Positions 17,602-26,893 are shown, counted from the first letter of the stretch. The stretch is 47,205 nt of DNA from Thiotrichaceae bacterium (GCA_011391085.1 JAABRD010000040.1:1-47205); one strand, 5' to 3'. Notes: generated from the sequence alone by a model not told the origin. Numbers and translations are program-made.

Positions 17602-18708
17602 TCACCGGCCAATTGCTTGTGAACAGCCGGATTTTGAGTTAGACGCTTTACACTCGATTCCTTGTTTTAGCATCCGCATTTTCAGGTCACCAGGGACATA
17701 GATGAGGTATCTATCAATATCTGCCAACGCCTTTTGATAATCTTTCACGATTAGGTAGAGGTTAATTCGTTCTTCCAACCATGCCAGGCGGTCACCATAC
17801 TCAAAGGCTTGGCTAAGAATTTCAATAGCCGTTTCGAACTTCTTGTCGGTCTGTTCAGACGCCACCTTCTGTTGCCTTAATAAAGCGGCCCGTTGAACAT
17901 AAACCTCACCTTGTAGCACCCATAATCTAGGATTGACGGCAACTTCAGCGGCGACTTGGACACCGAATTGTTCCATTTTTTCCAGCGACCCCTGCCATTT
18001 AGGTTCTAAAGCCCTCATATAGGCTTCTCTAACATAATAGGTACGAGGGTCAGCTTGTATCGCTTGTTTAAGCCATCGCGTGGTTTCTTCCAAACTCTCA
18101 AGATGTTTGGAAATCTCTATCAGATTAACGTAGGCCGGTATCAGGCCAGGCTGAAGTTTTACGGCGTTACGTAAGTCTTGCAGGGCTTCCGTAAATTGTT
18201 GACGCATCTTGACCAACTGGTCTTCGGGAGTTGAGGATTTCGGTTGAGTGCCACGTTCTCGCCATCCCAGGGACACTTTATGAATACCTCTGGCACACAG
18301 GGCCCTGTGGTTGGTGGGAGAGTCTTTCACCCATTTATCTAGGTGGGCTAACAAATCATCTTTGTCGTGACCTTTGTGAACAATAAAGCCTTTCATCTGC
18401 ATGCCAACGATAATGACATCATACGCTTTGACATAGGCAGATTCATAATCTATGTCCTCTTTGTACTTGCTTTCGACTTCCGCAAGTATTGAATCAAGTT
18501 CTGCAAATTGGTCTGCACGTAGCAATTTGAGTATCAGTCCCCCCGCAGGTGAAGCTATCTGCAAAGTTCGCGATAATGCCTGATTGGAAGCCTCTCTACG
18601 TGCTTCCTGTGACGGTGGTGGGGTTTCGGCATGACTTGTTAGCAGAGTATTCCATACTAACATTAGGCTACAGATTATTAACCAACTGTGCCGCGAGTTT
18701 TGTTTCAT
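17602..18708 (-). CDS. Exported TPR protein (DUF4034-like)
   Basis: Periplasmic or secreted protein of about 368 residues. A signal peptide (SWLIICSLMLVWNTLLTSHAE) has a likely cleavage site after SHA. The rest is helical with TPR-like repeats, clearest at FTEALQDLRNAVKLQPGLIPAYVNL, ETTRWLKQAIQADPRTYY and YQKALADIDRYLIYVPGD (quoted in part). LLRADQFAELDSILAEVES and GIHKVSLGWRERG resemble DUF4034 proteins, which are uncharacterised. The start at 18708 is chosen because GAGG lies nine bases before it; an alternative ATG at 18717 would leave no spacing. TPRs suggest a protein-binding role. It stands alone on its strand. Confidence 0.7.
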   Translation of the reverse strand: MKQNSRHSWLIICSLMLVWNTLLTSHAETPPPSQEARREASNQALSRTLQIASPAGGLILKLLRADQFAELDSILAEVESKYKEDIDYESAYVKAYDVIIVGMQMKGFIVHKGHDKDDLLAHLDKWVKDSPTNHRALCARGIHKVSLGWRERGTQPKSSTPEDQLVKMRQQFTEALQDLRNAVKLQPGLIPAYVNLIEISKHLESLEETTRWLKQAIQADPRTYYVREAYMRALEPKWQGSLEKMEQFGVQVAAEVAVNPRLWVLQGEVYVQRAALLRQQKVASEQTDKKFETAIEILSQAFEYGDRLAWLEERINLYLIVKDYQKALADIDRYLIYVPGDLKMRMLKQGIECKASNSKSGCSQAIGR

Positions 18709-19400
18709 GTAGGGCATCCTCAAATAAGTAAAGTGGAAGTGGACTGATGCAACATTCTGGGTTATGAATTTTGCAACAGTACGTTAACAACAAGCGGGGA
18801 TAACACCTCTTTTAGGGGTGTTATTCTTCAAACGTCAGGTACAGAAATTAACGAATATTACTATAATTGTCAAGCTATCCAGTTACAGAAACTGGTGGAT
18901 ACGCTAACGCTTAATCCACCCTACCTTATAGTGATATTCCCCTAAACTTGTACCATTCTCTCTTACGCGCACTCTCTTACGCGCAATAAGAATTATTGCG
19001 CCCGTGCATTCCCTCTGGAGCGCAATAAGAATTATTGCGCCCGTGCGCCCGCTATGCTACGGCGCGAAGCGCAATCATTCTAAGGGCGTGACCGCATAAA
19101 TCATACAAGTTTAGGGGCATTCGACTGCGCTTCGCGCCGACGCTATGCGGGCGCAGGGGGCGCAATAATTCTTATTGCGCTCCAGAGGGAGTCGTACAAT
19201 TTAATTGGAATATGACTATAACTACGCTTTGGACTCCTGACATTACCAATTGAGTGTGGTGATGAGTTTAGTACCATCATTTGATAGGGTCAACTAAACA
19301 GCCGCCACCGGTGAAGGCAAAGTTGTGGCACTTTCGTCAGTTTTACTTTGTCACGCACAAAGCTACTCTTTTTCCTCCTGGGTGTTAGATTCTGGGTTTT
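18709..19400. other. Gap filled with hairpin repeats
   Basis: No gene seen. It contains a GATAACACC-type hairpin at 18799-18826 that matches the interior of the MITE at 26961-27065, two direct copies of GCGCAATAAGAATTATTGCGC (near 18981 and 19020), a long inverted repeat (19010-19190), a half family A copy (about 19216-19240), and a second partial family A copy (about 19345-19382) next to the IS. Confidence 0.6.
19010..19190. repeat. Long inverted repeat with GCGCAATAAG ends
   Basis: Arms of about 60 bases (19010-19070 and 19130-19190) are near-exact reverse complements, beginning TCCCTCTGGAGCGC. Each arm contains the self-complementary unit GCAATAAGAATTATTGC. The loop holds TACAAGTTTAGGGG, itself complementary to CCCCTAAACTTGTA near 18940. 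A transcript would fold into a strong cruciform-like structure. Confidence 0.75.
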
Positions 19401-20348
19401 AGAGGGTGTTTTAAAAGCATATTGTATGATTAATTTTAAAAACCTTCTAATAGAGGACTTGAAAATGAATAAATAGTTCATATTCTAAATTTAGTTTCAA
19501 TCAACTAATCAATTCATTTGAGGAGATAAAAAATGTCGACAACTTCTTATCCTAGGAATCTCTCTTACGCTCAATGGAAACTTCTTGAACCACTCCTGCC
19601 ACTGCCAAAACCGGGCGGTCGTCCGCGTTTTCAGTCTTTTCGTGAAGTGTCCAATGCGATTTTTTATCTGACGTCCACAGGTGGTGCCTGGCGCTCGTTA
19701 CCCCATGATTTTCCAAACTGGAATACCGTCTTCGGTTACTTCAACAGTTGGAAAAAAACTGGCATTTGGGAACAAGTGAACCAACAATTACGTGAATCCG
19801 TAAGAGAGCAAGAAGGAAGTAAACCAGAGCTTTACAAGGTGATTATCGAAAGTCTGTCGGTGAAAACTGACTGCCAAAGTTGAACCCAGGGGGTTCGATG
19901 TCCATAAATCGACAACAGGACGCAAACGACATATTTTAGTGGATACTAGGGGTTTATTCTTAGCTGTAGTTATCACAGCTGCCTACGTGACCGACCGTGA
20001 CGGAGCCCTTTCCATTTTCGATTTTCGATAAAATCCACGATAACTTTTATCTGCTCAAGGTAATTCGTGCCGACCAAGCCTACTCTGGTGTCGAGTATGC
20101 CTCAAACGTCCAACGAACTTACCATCGACAACTGGAAATAGTTAAGCGTGAGAAAGGTTCGAAGGGCTTTCAAGGGTTATCCAGTCGGTTTCCTAGTTTC
20201 GCTGCCTTTCGGTTGGCTCAAATATTTCAGACGTTTAAGTAAGGATTATGAAAGACAACCTCAAACCAGCGAAAATTTCATGTATGTCGCCATGATTAGC
20301 ATTAGGTTGCGGCGTTTAGCCTGAAAAGGAGCTTTTAAAACACCCTCT
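19401..20348 (+). mobile_element. Decayed IS5-family element, copy 1
   Basis: Bounded by AGAGGGTGTTTTAAAAGC and its reverse complement GCTTTTAAAACACCCTCT, about 948 bases. It contains one broken transposase. The right end abuts directly on the truncated GmrSD-like gene, which has no 5' part on the far side, so insertion was followed or accompanied by a deletion. No clear target duplication was found, as the flanks themselves extend the inverted repeat (TTA/TAA). Confidence 0.85.
19533..20324 (+). pseudogene. IS5-family transposase, frameshifted
   Basis: The first frame (19533-19883) gives the intact N-terminal part: LSYAQWKLLEPLLPLPKPGG, NAIFYLTSTGGAWRSLPHDFPNWNTVFGYFNSW. The frame shifts near 19860-19885. 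RGFDVHKSTTGRKRHILVDT, with the first catalytic-type Asp region, then continues in another frame to about 20020. There a 7-base tandem duplication (ATTTTCG), absent from copy 2, shifts the frame again. KVIRADQAYSGVEYA and later GLSSRFPSFAAFRLAQI follow, and the frame is broken again before RRLA and a stop. The gene is therefore dead but recognisable from end to end. Confidence 0.85.
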
Positions 20349-21426
20349 AAGTATTCAACGCGCCTTGCAACGCATTCAGCGCATTGAAGTGACAGTAGCT
20401 TATCCGTTTTTGCTGAGATGTTACCATGATTATGCACAACGTGTCCTCGGCGAAGAGGATTTTGGCAAAATTTTGCATCTTGTGGAAAACTTTGTGATTC
20501 GTCGTTCGGTCTGTAACTTGCCCAGCGGTGTTCTTAATAAGTTATTCGCCACGGTATATCGTGAGGCACAATCAAATTCTCCAAGAGAGTTTGTCGATGA
20601 CGTGTTTCGCACCTTACAAGGCAAGGGCTATCCCAATGATGAGGAATTTAAGGAGGCATTAACCACGACCAATTTTTATAGCCGGTTAGAAGGGCGTGAA
20701 AGAACCAAGTTGATTTTAGAATCCCTAGAATCCAGTTATCAACATAAGGAACAAGTTGATTTTGAGGGTCTCTCCATTGAACACATCATGCCCCAGACCA
20801 TCAAAAATGGTAGCTGGTGGCAACGTCATTTAGGTGAAGACTGGGAAACTGTGCATGAGTTACATTTGCATACGTTGGGCAATTTGACACTGACAGCTTA
20901 TAACAGTGAACTGTCTAATAAGAGTTTCCCTGAGAAGCAACAGGAGTTAGCTAACAGTCATTTGGAATTGAATCGCTATTTTGCTTCAATTTCAGAGTGG
21001 CGTAGCGAACAGATCAAACAACGGGCAGAACGACTGGCAGATATAGCCTTGATGAAGGTCTGGCCCTATTTCGGCGACAAAAATCAGTTGGTGTCAAGAC
21101 GAAACCCTCATGAAGTCACGGGGACTAAACCATCGCGCCTGATGATTAAACATCAAGAGGTTGTTGTAAAAACTTGGCGGGAGGTGTTGGGCCAGACTTT
21201 AAATTTTTTGGCTAACGAGGAGGCACCTGAATTGTTTGAAAAATTGGCGGTAGAATATCCCAAATTTATTAGCAAAAGTGCCAATACACTGCGGCGTTCT
21301 ACCGCGTTGACCAATGGCTATCAGGTTGAAGTAAACCACAGTGCCGATCATATTTATCGTTTCTGTCAACAAGCGATGGAACATTTTGGTTATTCCAAAG
21401 AAGATTGGCGAGTGGATTATCAATAA
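20349..21426 (+). pseudogene. GmrSD/DUF262-DUF1524-type protein, C-terminal fragment
   Basis: C-terminal half of a type IV-like restriction protein of the GmrSD (DUF262 plus DUF1524) group, which cleaves modified phage DNA. The DUF1524 HNH-type nuclease signature is present: SIEHIMPQT, then HLHTLGNLTLTAYNSELSNKSF. The N-terminal DUF262 part, with its DGQQR-type motif, is absent, and the open frame begins at the IS border. The only nearby start would be a TTG at 20365 without a ribosome-binding site. It is most likely a non-functional remnant, although the HNH region itself is intact. A C-terminal extension after residue 230 (KTWREVLGQTLNFLANEE onward) resembles the small winged domain found at the end of such proteins. 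Confidence 0.82.
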
Positions 21427-21456
21427 ACTCAATTAAAATCAATTGAACAGGTCACT

Positions 21457-24400
21457 ATGTCCTCCCCCATTCAAACTTACCTCCAATCCCTTGCCACCCA
21501 CTTACAAGCCGGCAACGCCACGGAACACACGCATCGCCCCGCGTTGCAAATTTTGTTAAATACATTGCTACCGAACTATCGGATAACCAATGAACCGCGA
21601 CGCATTGCCTGCGGTTCTCCCGATTTTGAAATTGCCAAAGGCGAAGAACCGATTGGACATCTCGAAGCTAAAGATATTGGAGTGGATTTAGATAAAGTCC
21701 AACGATCTGAACAATTGAAACGTTATCTCCCCTCCTTAAATAATCTGTTACTCACCGATTATTTGGAGTTCCGTTGGTTTGTGGACGGTGACGCACGACC
21801 TGAGATGACGGTTATCTTAGCCAAAATTGATAAAACTAGCAAACTGAAACCGCAGGTGGAACAATTTTCGCGTTTTGAGACGTTAATAAACACCTTTGTG
21901 ACGACCCCAGTGGTGACGTTACGCAGTCCTGAAGAGTTAGCTAAAAAGATGGCACATCTAGCCCGGTTAATGAGGGACGTGATGTTAACGGCTTATCAAC
22001 AAGAGGAGAAGACGGGGCGGTTGCATGGGCAGCATGAGAGTTTTCGGCAGGTGTTAATTGATACTTTGACGCCAGAACAATTTGCGGATATGTTGGCGCA
22101 AACGATTTGCTATGGCTTGTTTGCGGCCAAGTGTAGCATGATTCCCTCACCTTCGACCCCTCTCCCAGAGAGAGAGGGGGGAAAGGCGGCCCAAATGGTG
22201 TTCTCCCCGCCCCCAGAGGAAGAGGGGCCGGGGGTGAGGGGATTTTCGCGCCGAACGGCGAGTCATTTCGTCCCAAAAACCAACCCGTTTTTAAGAAATC
22301 TGTTTAATCAAATCGCTGGCATTGACCTGGATGACCGGTTAGTGTGGATGGTGGACCATTTGGTGGCCGTCTTGAATCGGGTCGACATCGCCGCGATTTT
22401 GGCAAATTTTGGGAAACGGACTCGTCAAGAAGACCCCGTGGTGCATTTTTATGAAACTTTTTTGGCCCATTATGATGCCAAATTGAGAGAAGTACGAGGA
22501 GTGTATTACACGCCGGCACCTGTGGTGTCTTATATTGTGCGTTCCGTGGATGAAGTGTTGAAGGAGAAGTTTGGGTTAAAACAAGGGTTGGCAGATAACT
22601 CGACCCTCACCCCCGATCCCTCTCCCAGGGGGAGAGAGGAGAGTCTGATTCACAAGGTTCAAATTCTCGACCCCGCGACTGGCACCGGCACTTTTTTACA
22701 TGCTGTGGTGGCCAAGATTTATGAACGCTTCCGCAAGAATCAAGGGATGTGGTCGGATTATGTTGAGAAACACTTGTTGCCACGGTTACATGGTTTTGAA
22801 TTACTGATGGCACCTTATACCATCGCGCATTTGAAATTGAGTTTGCAATTGCAAGCCACAGGATATGATTTTGGAGGTGAGGAACGGTTGCGGGTCTTTT
22901 TAACCAATACGTTAGAGGAACCGCATCACAGCGACACTTCCTGGTTAGCCAGATGGTTATCCGAGGAAGCCAATGCGGCCGCTGGGGTGAAGCAACAGGC
23001 GCCCGTGATGGTGATTTTGGGGAATCCTCCCTATTCTGGGCATTCGGCTAATACGGGGAATTGGATTAATGAGTTGTTGCGTGGCATTGGGGAGGAGGCC
23101 AATTATTTTCAGGTGGATGGAAAACCGCTGAACGAACGTAATCCAAAATGGCTGAATGATGATTATGTCAAATTTATTCGCTTTGCCCAATGGCGAATTA
23201 CACAAACGGGTTATGGTGTGTTAGCGTTTGTCACCAATCATGGTTATTTAGACAATCCCACGTTTCGCGGAATGCGACAAGCGTTGTTGCAAGCGTTTGA
23301 CGACATTTACATTTTAGACTTGCATGGCAATAGTAAGAAGAAGGAGAAGTCTCCCGATGGCAGTGTGGATCAAAACGTGTTTGATATTCAACAAGGAGTG
23401 GCGATTGGGATTTTTGTGAAGCATCGGCCCTTACTCCCCTCTCCCTTTGGGAGAGGGGCCGGGGGTGAGGGCAACGTTCATCACGCCCATTTGTACGGCA
23501 CACGACCTTTCAAGTATCAGTATTTGATGGAACACGACCTCAAGACCACGTCTTGGACCACGTTGCGGCCACAGTCGCCATTTTACTTGTTGGTGCCGCA
23601 AAATGTGGACTTGTTAGCGGAATATGAACAAGGGTGGAAGGTGACAGAAATGATGCCTGTCAATGTGCTTGGGTTTCAAACACACCGAGATGAGTTTGCG
23701 ATTGCATTTGAAAAACAAATTATCACAAGGCGTCTTGAAGAGATGCGCGATGATAATATCACCGACTATGAATTTTCGGCAAAATATGATCTTCGTGACA
23801 ATCGCGATTGGAAACTCTCTAAATCCAGAAATTTTCTTCGAGAGGACAAACAATGGGAGGAGAAAATAACAACTTGTCTTTACCGTCCCTTTGATATTCG
23901 TTACTGCTATTTCAGTGAAGTGGCAATAGATTATCCAAGACGTGAATTGCAGAATCATGTGGTTGGCAAAGATAATTTATGTTTACTTGTCTCTCGTCAA
24001 ATAAGCGTGATTGGTTGGAGGCATGTTGGAGTGTCTAATTTGCTGGCGGAAAGTTGTGCTTTGTCGACCAAAACTAAAGAGGGTAATTATAACTTCCCTC
24101 TCTACCTCTACCCAACCGAGAAAACCGGCCTATTTGCTTCCCCAAAGCCAAATACTGCCCGCAAGCCCAACTTTTCCGAAGCCTTCCTCAAGGACCTTGA
24201 AACTCGTCTTGACTTGCAATTGATTCCCGAAGGTCGGGGAGACTTTCAGAAGACGGTCGGTGCGTTAGACGTGTTCAATTATATGTACGCGATTTTCCAT
24301 AGCCCGACCTATCGGCAACGCTATGCGGAATTTCTCAAGATGGACTTCCCGCGGTTGCCTCTCACCCGTGATAAACAGTTGTTTCAATCCCTGGCTGAGT

Positions 24401-24735
24401 TGGGGGGTCAATTGGTCAAGATTCATCTGATGGAAGCAGAGATTGAAAACGAGTGCAGTTTCCCAATCAAGGGGAGTAATCTGGTCGAGAAATTGATGTA
24501 CAAGGAGGACAAAGTCTATATCAACAAGAGTCAATACTTTGACCAGGTGACTCCTGAGATTTGGGAATTTCATCTTGGTGGTTATCAAGTGTGTGAGAAA
24601 TGGTTGAAAGATAGAAAGGGGCGGGGGTTGAGTTTTGAGGAGTGTTCACGGTATTTGTATATTCTGGCGGCGGTGGAGAAGATGCGGGAATTAATGGAGA
24701 AGATTGATGAAACGATACCAAAATTTCCGATTTGA
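21457..24735 (+). CDS. Type ISP-like restriction-modification enzyme without helicase
   Basis: Single-chain restriction-modification protein of 1092 residues. The N-terminal nuclease segment has a PD-(D/E)xK pattern (SPDFEIA at 54-60, HLEAKDIG at 68-75). An adenine-N6 methyltransferase core has motif I DPATGTGTF at about 404-412 and motif IV NPPY at 523-526. A Type ISP C-terminal specificity-like domain ends the protein (GLFASPKPNTARKPNFSEAF, FNYMYAIFHSPTYRQRY). Classical Type ISP enzymes have a helicase between nuclease and methyltransferase; none is visible here, so cleavage may be local, as in Type IIG enzymes. Three CCCTCACC palindromes are inserted in frame, adding proline/glycine-rich segments without a stop. 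The gene starts 30 bases after the GmrSD remnant, so both belong to one defence cluster. The frame is intact and it is probably active. Confidence 0.88.
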   Translation: MSSPIQTYLQSLATHLQAGNATEHTHRPALQILLNTLLPNYRITNEPRRIACGSPDFEIAKGEEPIGHLEAKDIGVDLDKVQRSEQLKRYLPSLNNLLLTDYLEFRWFVDGDARPEMTVILAKIDKTSKLKPQVEQFSRFETLINTFVTTPVVTLRSPEELAKKMAHLARLMRDVMLTAYQQEEKTGRLHGQHESFRQVLIDTLTPEQFADMLAQTICYGLFAAKCSMIPSPSTPLPEREGGKAAQMVFSPPPEEEGPGVRGFSRRTASHFVPKTNPFLRNLFNQIAGIDLDDRLVWMVDHLVAVLNRVDIAAILANFGKRTRQEDPVVHFYETFLAHYDAKLREVRGVYYTPAPVVSYIVRSVDEVLKEKFGLKQGLADNSTLTPDPSPRGREESLIHKVQILDPATGTGTFLHAVVAKIYERFRKNQGMWSDYVEKHLLPRLHGFELLMAPYTIAHLKLSLQLQATGYDFGGEERLRVFLTNTLEEPHHSDTSWLARWLSEEANAAAGVKQQAPVMVILGNPPYSGHSANTGNWINELLRGIGEEANYFQVDGKPLNERNPKWLNDDYVKFIRFAQWRITQTGYGVLAFVTNHGYLDNPTFRGMRQALLQAFDDIYILDLHGNSKKKEKSPDGSVDQNVFDIQQGVAIGIFVKHRPLLPSPFGRGAGGEGNVHHAHLYGTRPFKYQYLMEHDLKTTSWTTLRPQSPFYLLVPQNVDLLAEYEQGWKVTEMMPVNVLGFQTHRDEFAIAFEKQIITRRLEEMRDDNITDYEFSAKYDLRDNRDWKLSKSRNFLREDKQWEEKITTCLYRPFDIRYCYFSEVAIDYPRRELQNHVVGKDNLCLLVSRQISVIGWRHVGVSNLLAESCALSTKTKEGNYNFPLYLYPTEKTGLFASPKPNTARKPNFSEAFLKDLETRLDLQLIPEGRGDFQKTVGALDVFNYMYAIFHSPTYRQRYAEFLKMDFPRLPLTRDKQLFQSLAELGGQLVKIHLMEAEIENECSFPIKGSNLVEKLMYKEDKVYINKSQYFDQVTPEIWEFHLGGYQVCEKWLKDRKGRGLSFEECSRYLYILAAVEKMRELMEKIDETIPKFPI
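22144..22240. repeat. Family P palindrome inside the coding frame, copy a
   Basis: Begins CCCTCACCTTCGACCCC and ends GGCCGGGGGTGAGGG, with two G/C-rich half hairpins. It encodes PSPSTPLPEREGG and later PPPEEEGPGVRG, between the segments GLFAAKCS and ASHFVPKTNP that are otherwise contiguous in such proteins. Confidence 0.8.
22604..22643. repeat. Family P palindrome inside the coding frame, copy b
   Basis: CCCTCACCCCCGATCCC followed by TCTCCCAGGGGGAGAGAGG. It encodes TLTPDPSPRGREES just before the methyltransferase motif I strand (VQILDPATG). Confidence 0.8.
23428..23471. repeat. Family P palindrome inside the coding frame, copy c
   Basis: CCCTTACTCCCCTCTCCC followed by GGGAGAGGGGCCGGGGGTG. 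It encodes LLPSPFGRGAGGEG, between GIFVKHRP and VHHAHLYGTRP. Confidence 0.8.
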
Positions 24736-24766
24736 TTCGGAAAAACCCATGTTATCAGCTACTCTG

Positions 24767-25652
24767 AGAGGGTGTTTTAAAAGCATATTGTATGATTAAT
24801 TTTAAAAACCTTCTAATTGAGGACTTGAAAATGAATAAATAGTTCATTTATTATATTTAATTTCAATCAACTAATCAATCAACTAATCAATTCATTTGAG
24901 GAGAAAAAATGTCGACAACGGGCGGTCGTCCGCGTTTTTAGTCTCTTCGTGAAGTGCTCAATGCGATTCTCTATCTCACTTCCACGGGTTGTTCATGGCG
25001 CTTGTTCCCCCCTGATTTTCCTAATTATAATACCGTGTTTGGTTATTTCAACGGTTGGAAACAAGAAGGTTATTTGGGAACTCATTCACCAACAATTACG
25101 CGAATCTGTAAGAGAGTAAGATGGGAAATTAACAGAACCTTCCAAGGGGATTATCGAAAGTCTGTCGGTGAAAACTGACTGCCAAAGTTGAACCCAGGGG
25201 GTTCGATGTCCATAAATCGACAACAGGACGCAAACGACATATTTTAGTGGATACTAGGGGTTTATTCTTAGCTGTAGTTATCACAGCTGCCTACGTGACC
25301 GACCGTGATGGGGTCCTCTCCATTTTCGATAAAATCCACGATAATTTTCATTTGCTCAAAGTAATTCGTGCCGACCAAGCCTACTTTGGTGTCGAGTATG
25401 CCTCAAACGTCCAACGAACTTACGACAAATCGACAACTGGAAATAGTTAAGCGTGAGAAAGGTTCGAAGGGCTTTCAAGGGTTACCCGTCGGTTTCCTAG
25501 TTTCGCTGTCTTTCGGTTGGCTCAAACATTTTAGATGTTTAAGTAAGGATTATGAAAGACAACCTCAAACCAGCGAAAATTTCATTTATGTCGCCAGGAT
25601 TAGCATTAGGTTGCGGCGTTTAGCCTGAAAAGGAGCTTTTAAAACACACTCT
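24767..25652 (+). mobile_element. Decayed IS5-family element, copy 2
   Basis: Same ends as copy 1 (AGAGGGTGTTTTAAAAGC, and GCTTTTAAAACACACTCT with one mismatch) and the same orientation, about 886 bases. It lies about 30 bases after the restriction-modification gene. With copy 1 it flanks the restriction genes like the arms of a composite transposon. Confidence 0.85.
24909..25628 (+). pseudogene. IS5-family transposase, deleted and frameshifted
   Basis: Same gene as in copy 1. A 69-base deletion removes the codons between the initial MSTT and GGRPRF, and a TAG stop follows shortly after. Later segments are recognisable: NAILYLTSTGCSWRLFPPDFP, HKSTTGRKRHILVDT, AAYVTDRDGVLSIFDKIHDN and ADQAYFGVEYASNVQRTY, in more than one frame. 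It lacks the 7-base duplication of copy 1, so the two copies decayed separately. Confidence 0.83.
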
Positions 25653-25758
25653 TAGATTCTGGAAGGTTGACATATTTAATTCACAAAAAATTCATCACAC
25701 TGTCACATACTCCAATTAATCTAAGCGCACCTCCATTAAACTTTTCGATGAGGTGTTT

Positions 25759-26730
25759 ATGAAAAATCCAAATTTTTTCAAATGGTTGTCTCTTTGGAAC
25801 AACGGGTACACAACACAACAACGGCTGACCCAAACCGAAGAGGCACTGCATCACAGTGAAACATTGCGGCGTGAGTTGCAAGATGAAATTGATCTCCGCA
25901 AACAGGTACAATTGGTTTTGCACAGTACCACAAATATATTGACCAGACGTACCGCAGAATTGCAGGCGCGTACCACAGAATTGGAAAAACGTAATCAAGA
26001 ATTGGATGCGTTTGCCCGTACTGTCGCCCACGATCTGAAAGGACCTTTGGCTGGGATTGTCACCATGACCGAGTTGCTGGTGGAGACCTGTGCCAACGGT
26101 ACACCCCCTGATACCAAGTGTGCAGAACGCTTACAGATGGTTAATCGGGCGGGTCAACAGGCCATCAACACCATCGAAGCCTTGCTTCTGCTGGCCGGCG
26201 TGTCGCGGCGACGGCAGGTGGAAACCCGCATGGTTAATATGTCCCAAGTGGTAACGGAGGTGATACAGCAGCGTCTGGCTGACATGATAGAAAACTACCA
26301 TGCCACGCTGATTTTACCTCCCACCTGGCCCTCTGTGGAAAGTTATGCCCCGTGGCTTTCGGAGGTGTGGATGAATTACCTTAGCAATGGCTTAAAATAC
26401 AGCGGACAACCTCCGCAATTGAAACTGGGTTATCAAATTCGAGAGGAGATGATACGGTTCTGGGTACATGATAATGGTCTGGGGTTGACGGCGGCCCAAC
26501 AGGCTAAATTGTTCACTCCATTCACACGGTTGCATCAGAAGCGGGCCGATGGACATGGTTTGGGTTTATCCATTGTGCGCCAGATTGTGGAAAAACTGGG
26601 CGGACAAGTCGGCGTGATAAGCACCCTGGGACAAGGGAGTTGTTTTTATTTTGAATTGCCAAGACCGCGGGCCTCAGTCAGTCATGCCGTTTGTGACACT
26701 CGCATAGGTGATTGGGTGCCACAGACCTAG
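25759..26730 (+). CDS. Cytosolic sensor histidine kinase
   Basis: Soluble kinase of 323 residues with no membrane segment. An N-terminal coiled coil (about 18-85, ending RTAELQARTTELEKRNQELD) leads to the dimerisation domain with His91 in VAHDLKGPLAGI. The ATPase domain has the N-box WMNYLSNGLKYSG, G1 VHDNGLGL and G2 DGHGLGLSIV. The H-box variant HDLKGPL places it with phytochrome-like and bacteriophytochrome-associated kinases. No sensor domain is present, so it probably receives signals through a partner or through the coiled coil. GAGG five bases before the ATG at 25759 supports this start over the GTG at 25753. No response regulator is adjacent. The stop is followed by a family A repeat. 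Confidence 0.87.
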   Translation: MKNPNFFKWLSLWNNGYTTQQRLTQTEEALHHSETLRRELQDEIDLRKQVQLVLHSTTNILTRRTAELQARTTELEKRNQELDAFARTVAHDLKGPLAGIVTMTELLVETCANGTPPDTKCAERLQMVNRAGQQAINTIEALLLLAGVSRRRQVETRMVNMSQVVTEVIQQRLADMIENYHATLILPPTWPSVESYAPWLSEVWMNYLSNGLKYSGQPPQLKLGYQIREEMIRFWVHDNGLGLTAAQQAKLFTPFTRLHQKRADGHGLGLSIVRQIVEKLGGQVGVISTLGQGSCFYFELPRPRASVSHAVCDTRIGDWVPQT

Positions 26731-26763
26731 TCAATGAATGTCTTGTGCAACGAATATAGTCAT

Positions 26764-26821
26764 TCAGGAGTCTAAAACGTAGCATAATCCAGGAGTCCTT
26801 CGCTGTACTTTGGATTCCTGG
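26764..26821. repeat. Family A palindrome, copy 9
   Basis: TCAGGAGTCTAAAACGTAGC, then a second CCAGGAGTCC start, and TTTGGATTCCTGG at the end. It seems to be one copy interrupted or overlapped by another. It follows the kinase stop. Confidence 0.7.
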
Positions 26822-26893
26822 TTTTGATTTTGGACACCCTGCCCACTACTTGACTATTTCATAAAATGAAATGATATGCTATCATAAAAATGG

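Noticed and set aside
18981-19190. CRISPR-like repeats (GCGCAATAAGAATTATTGCGC units)
   Set aside because: Units are self-complementary, the spacing is irregular, one of them is inverted, and no cas genes are nearby.
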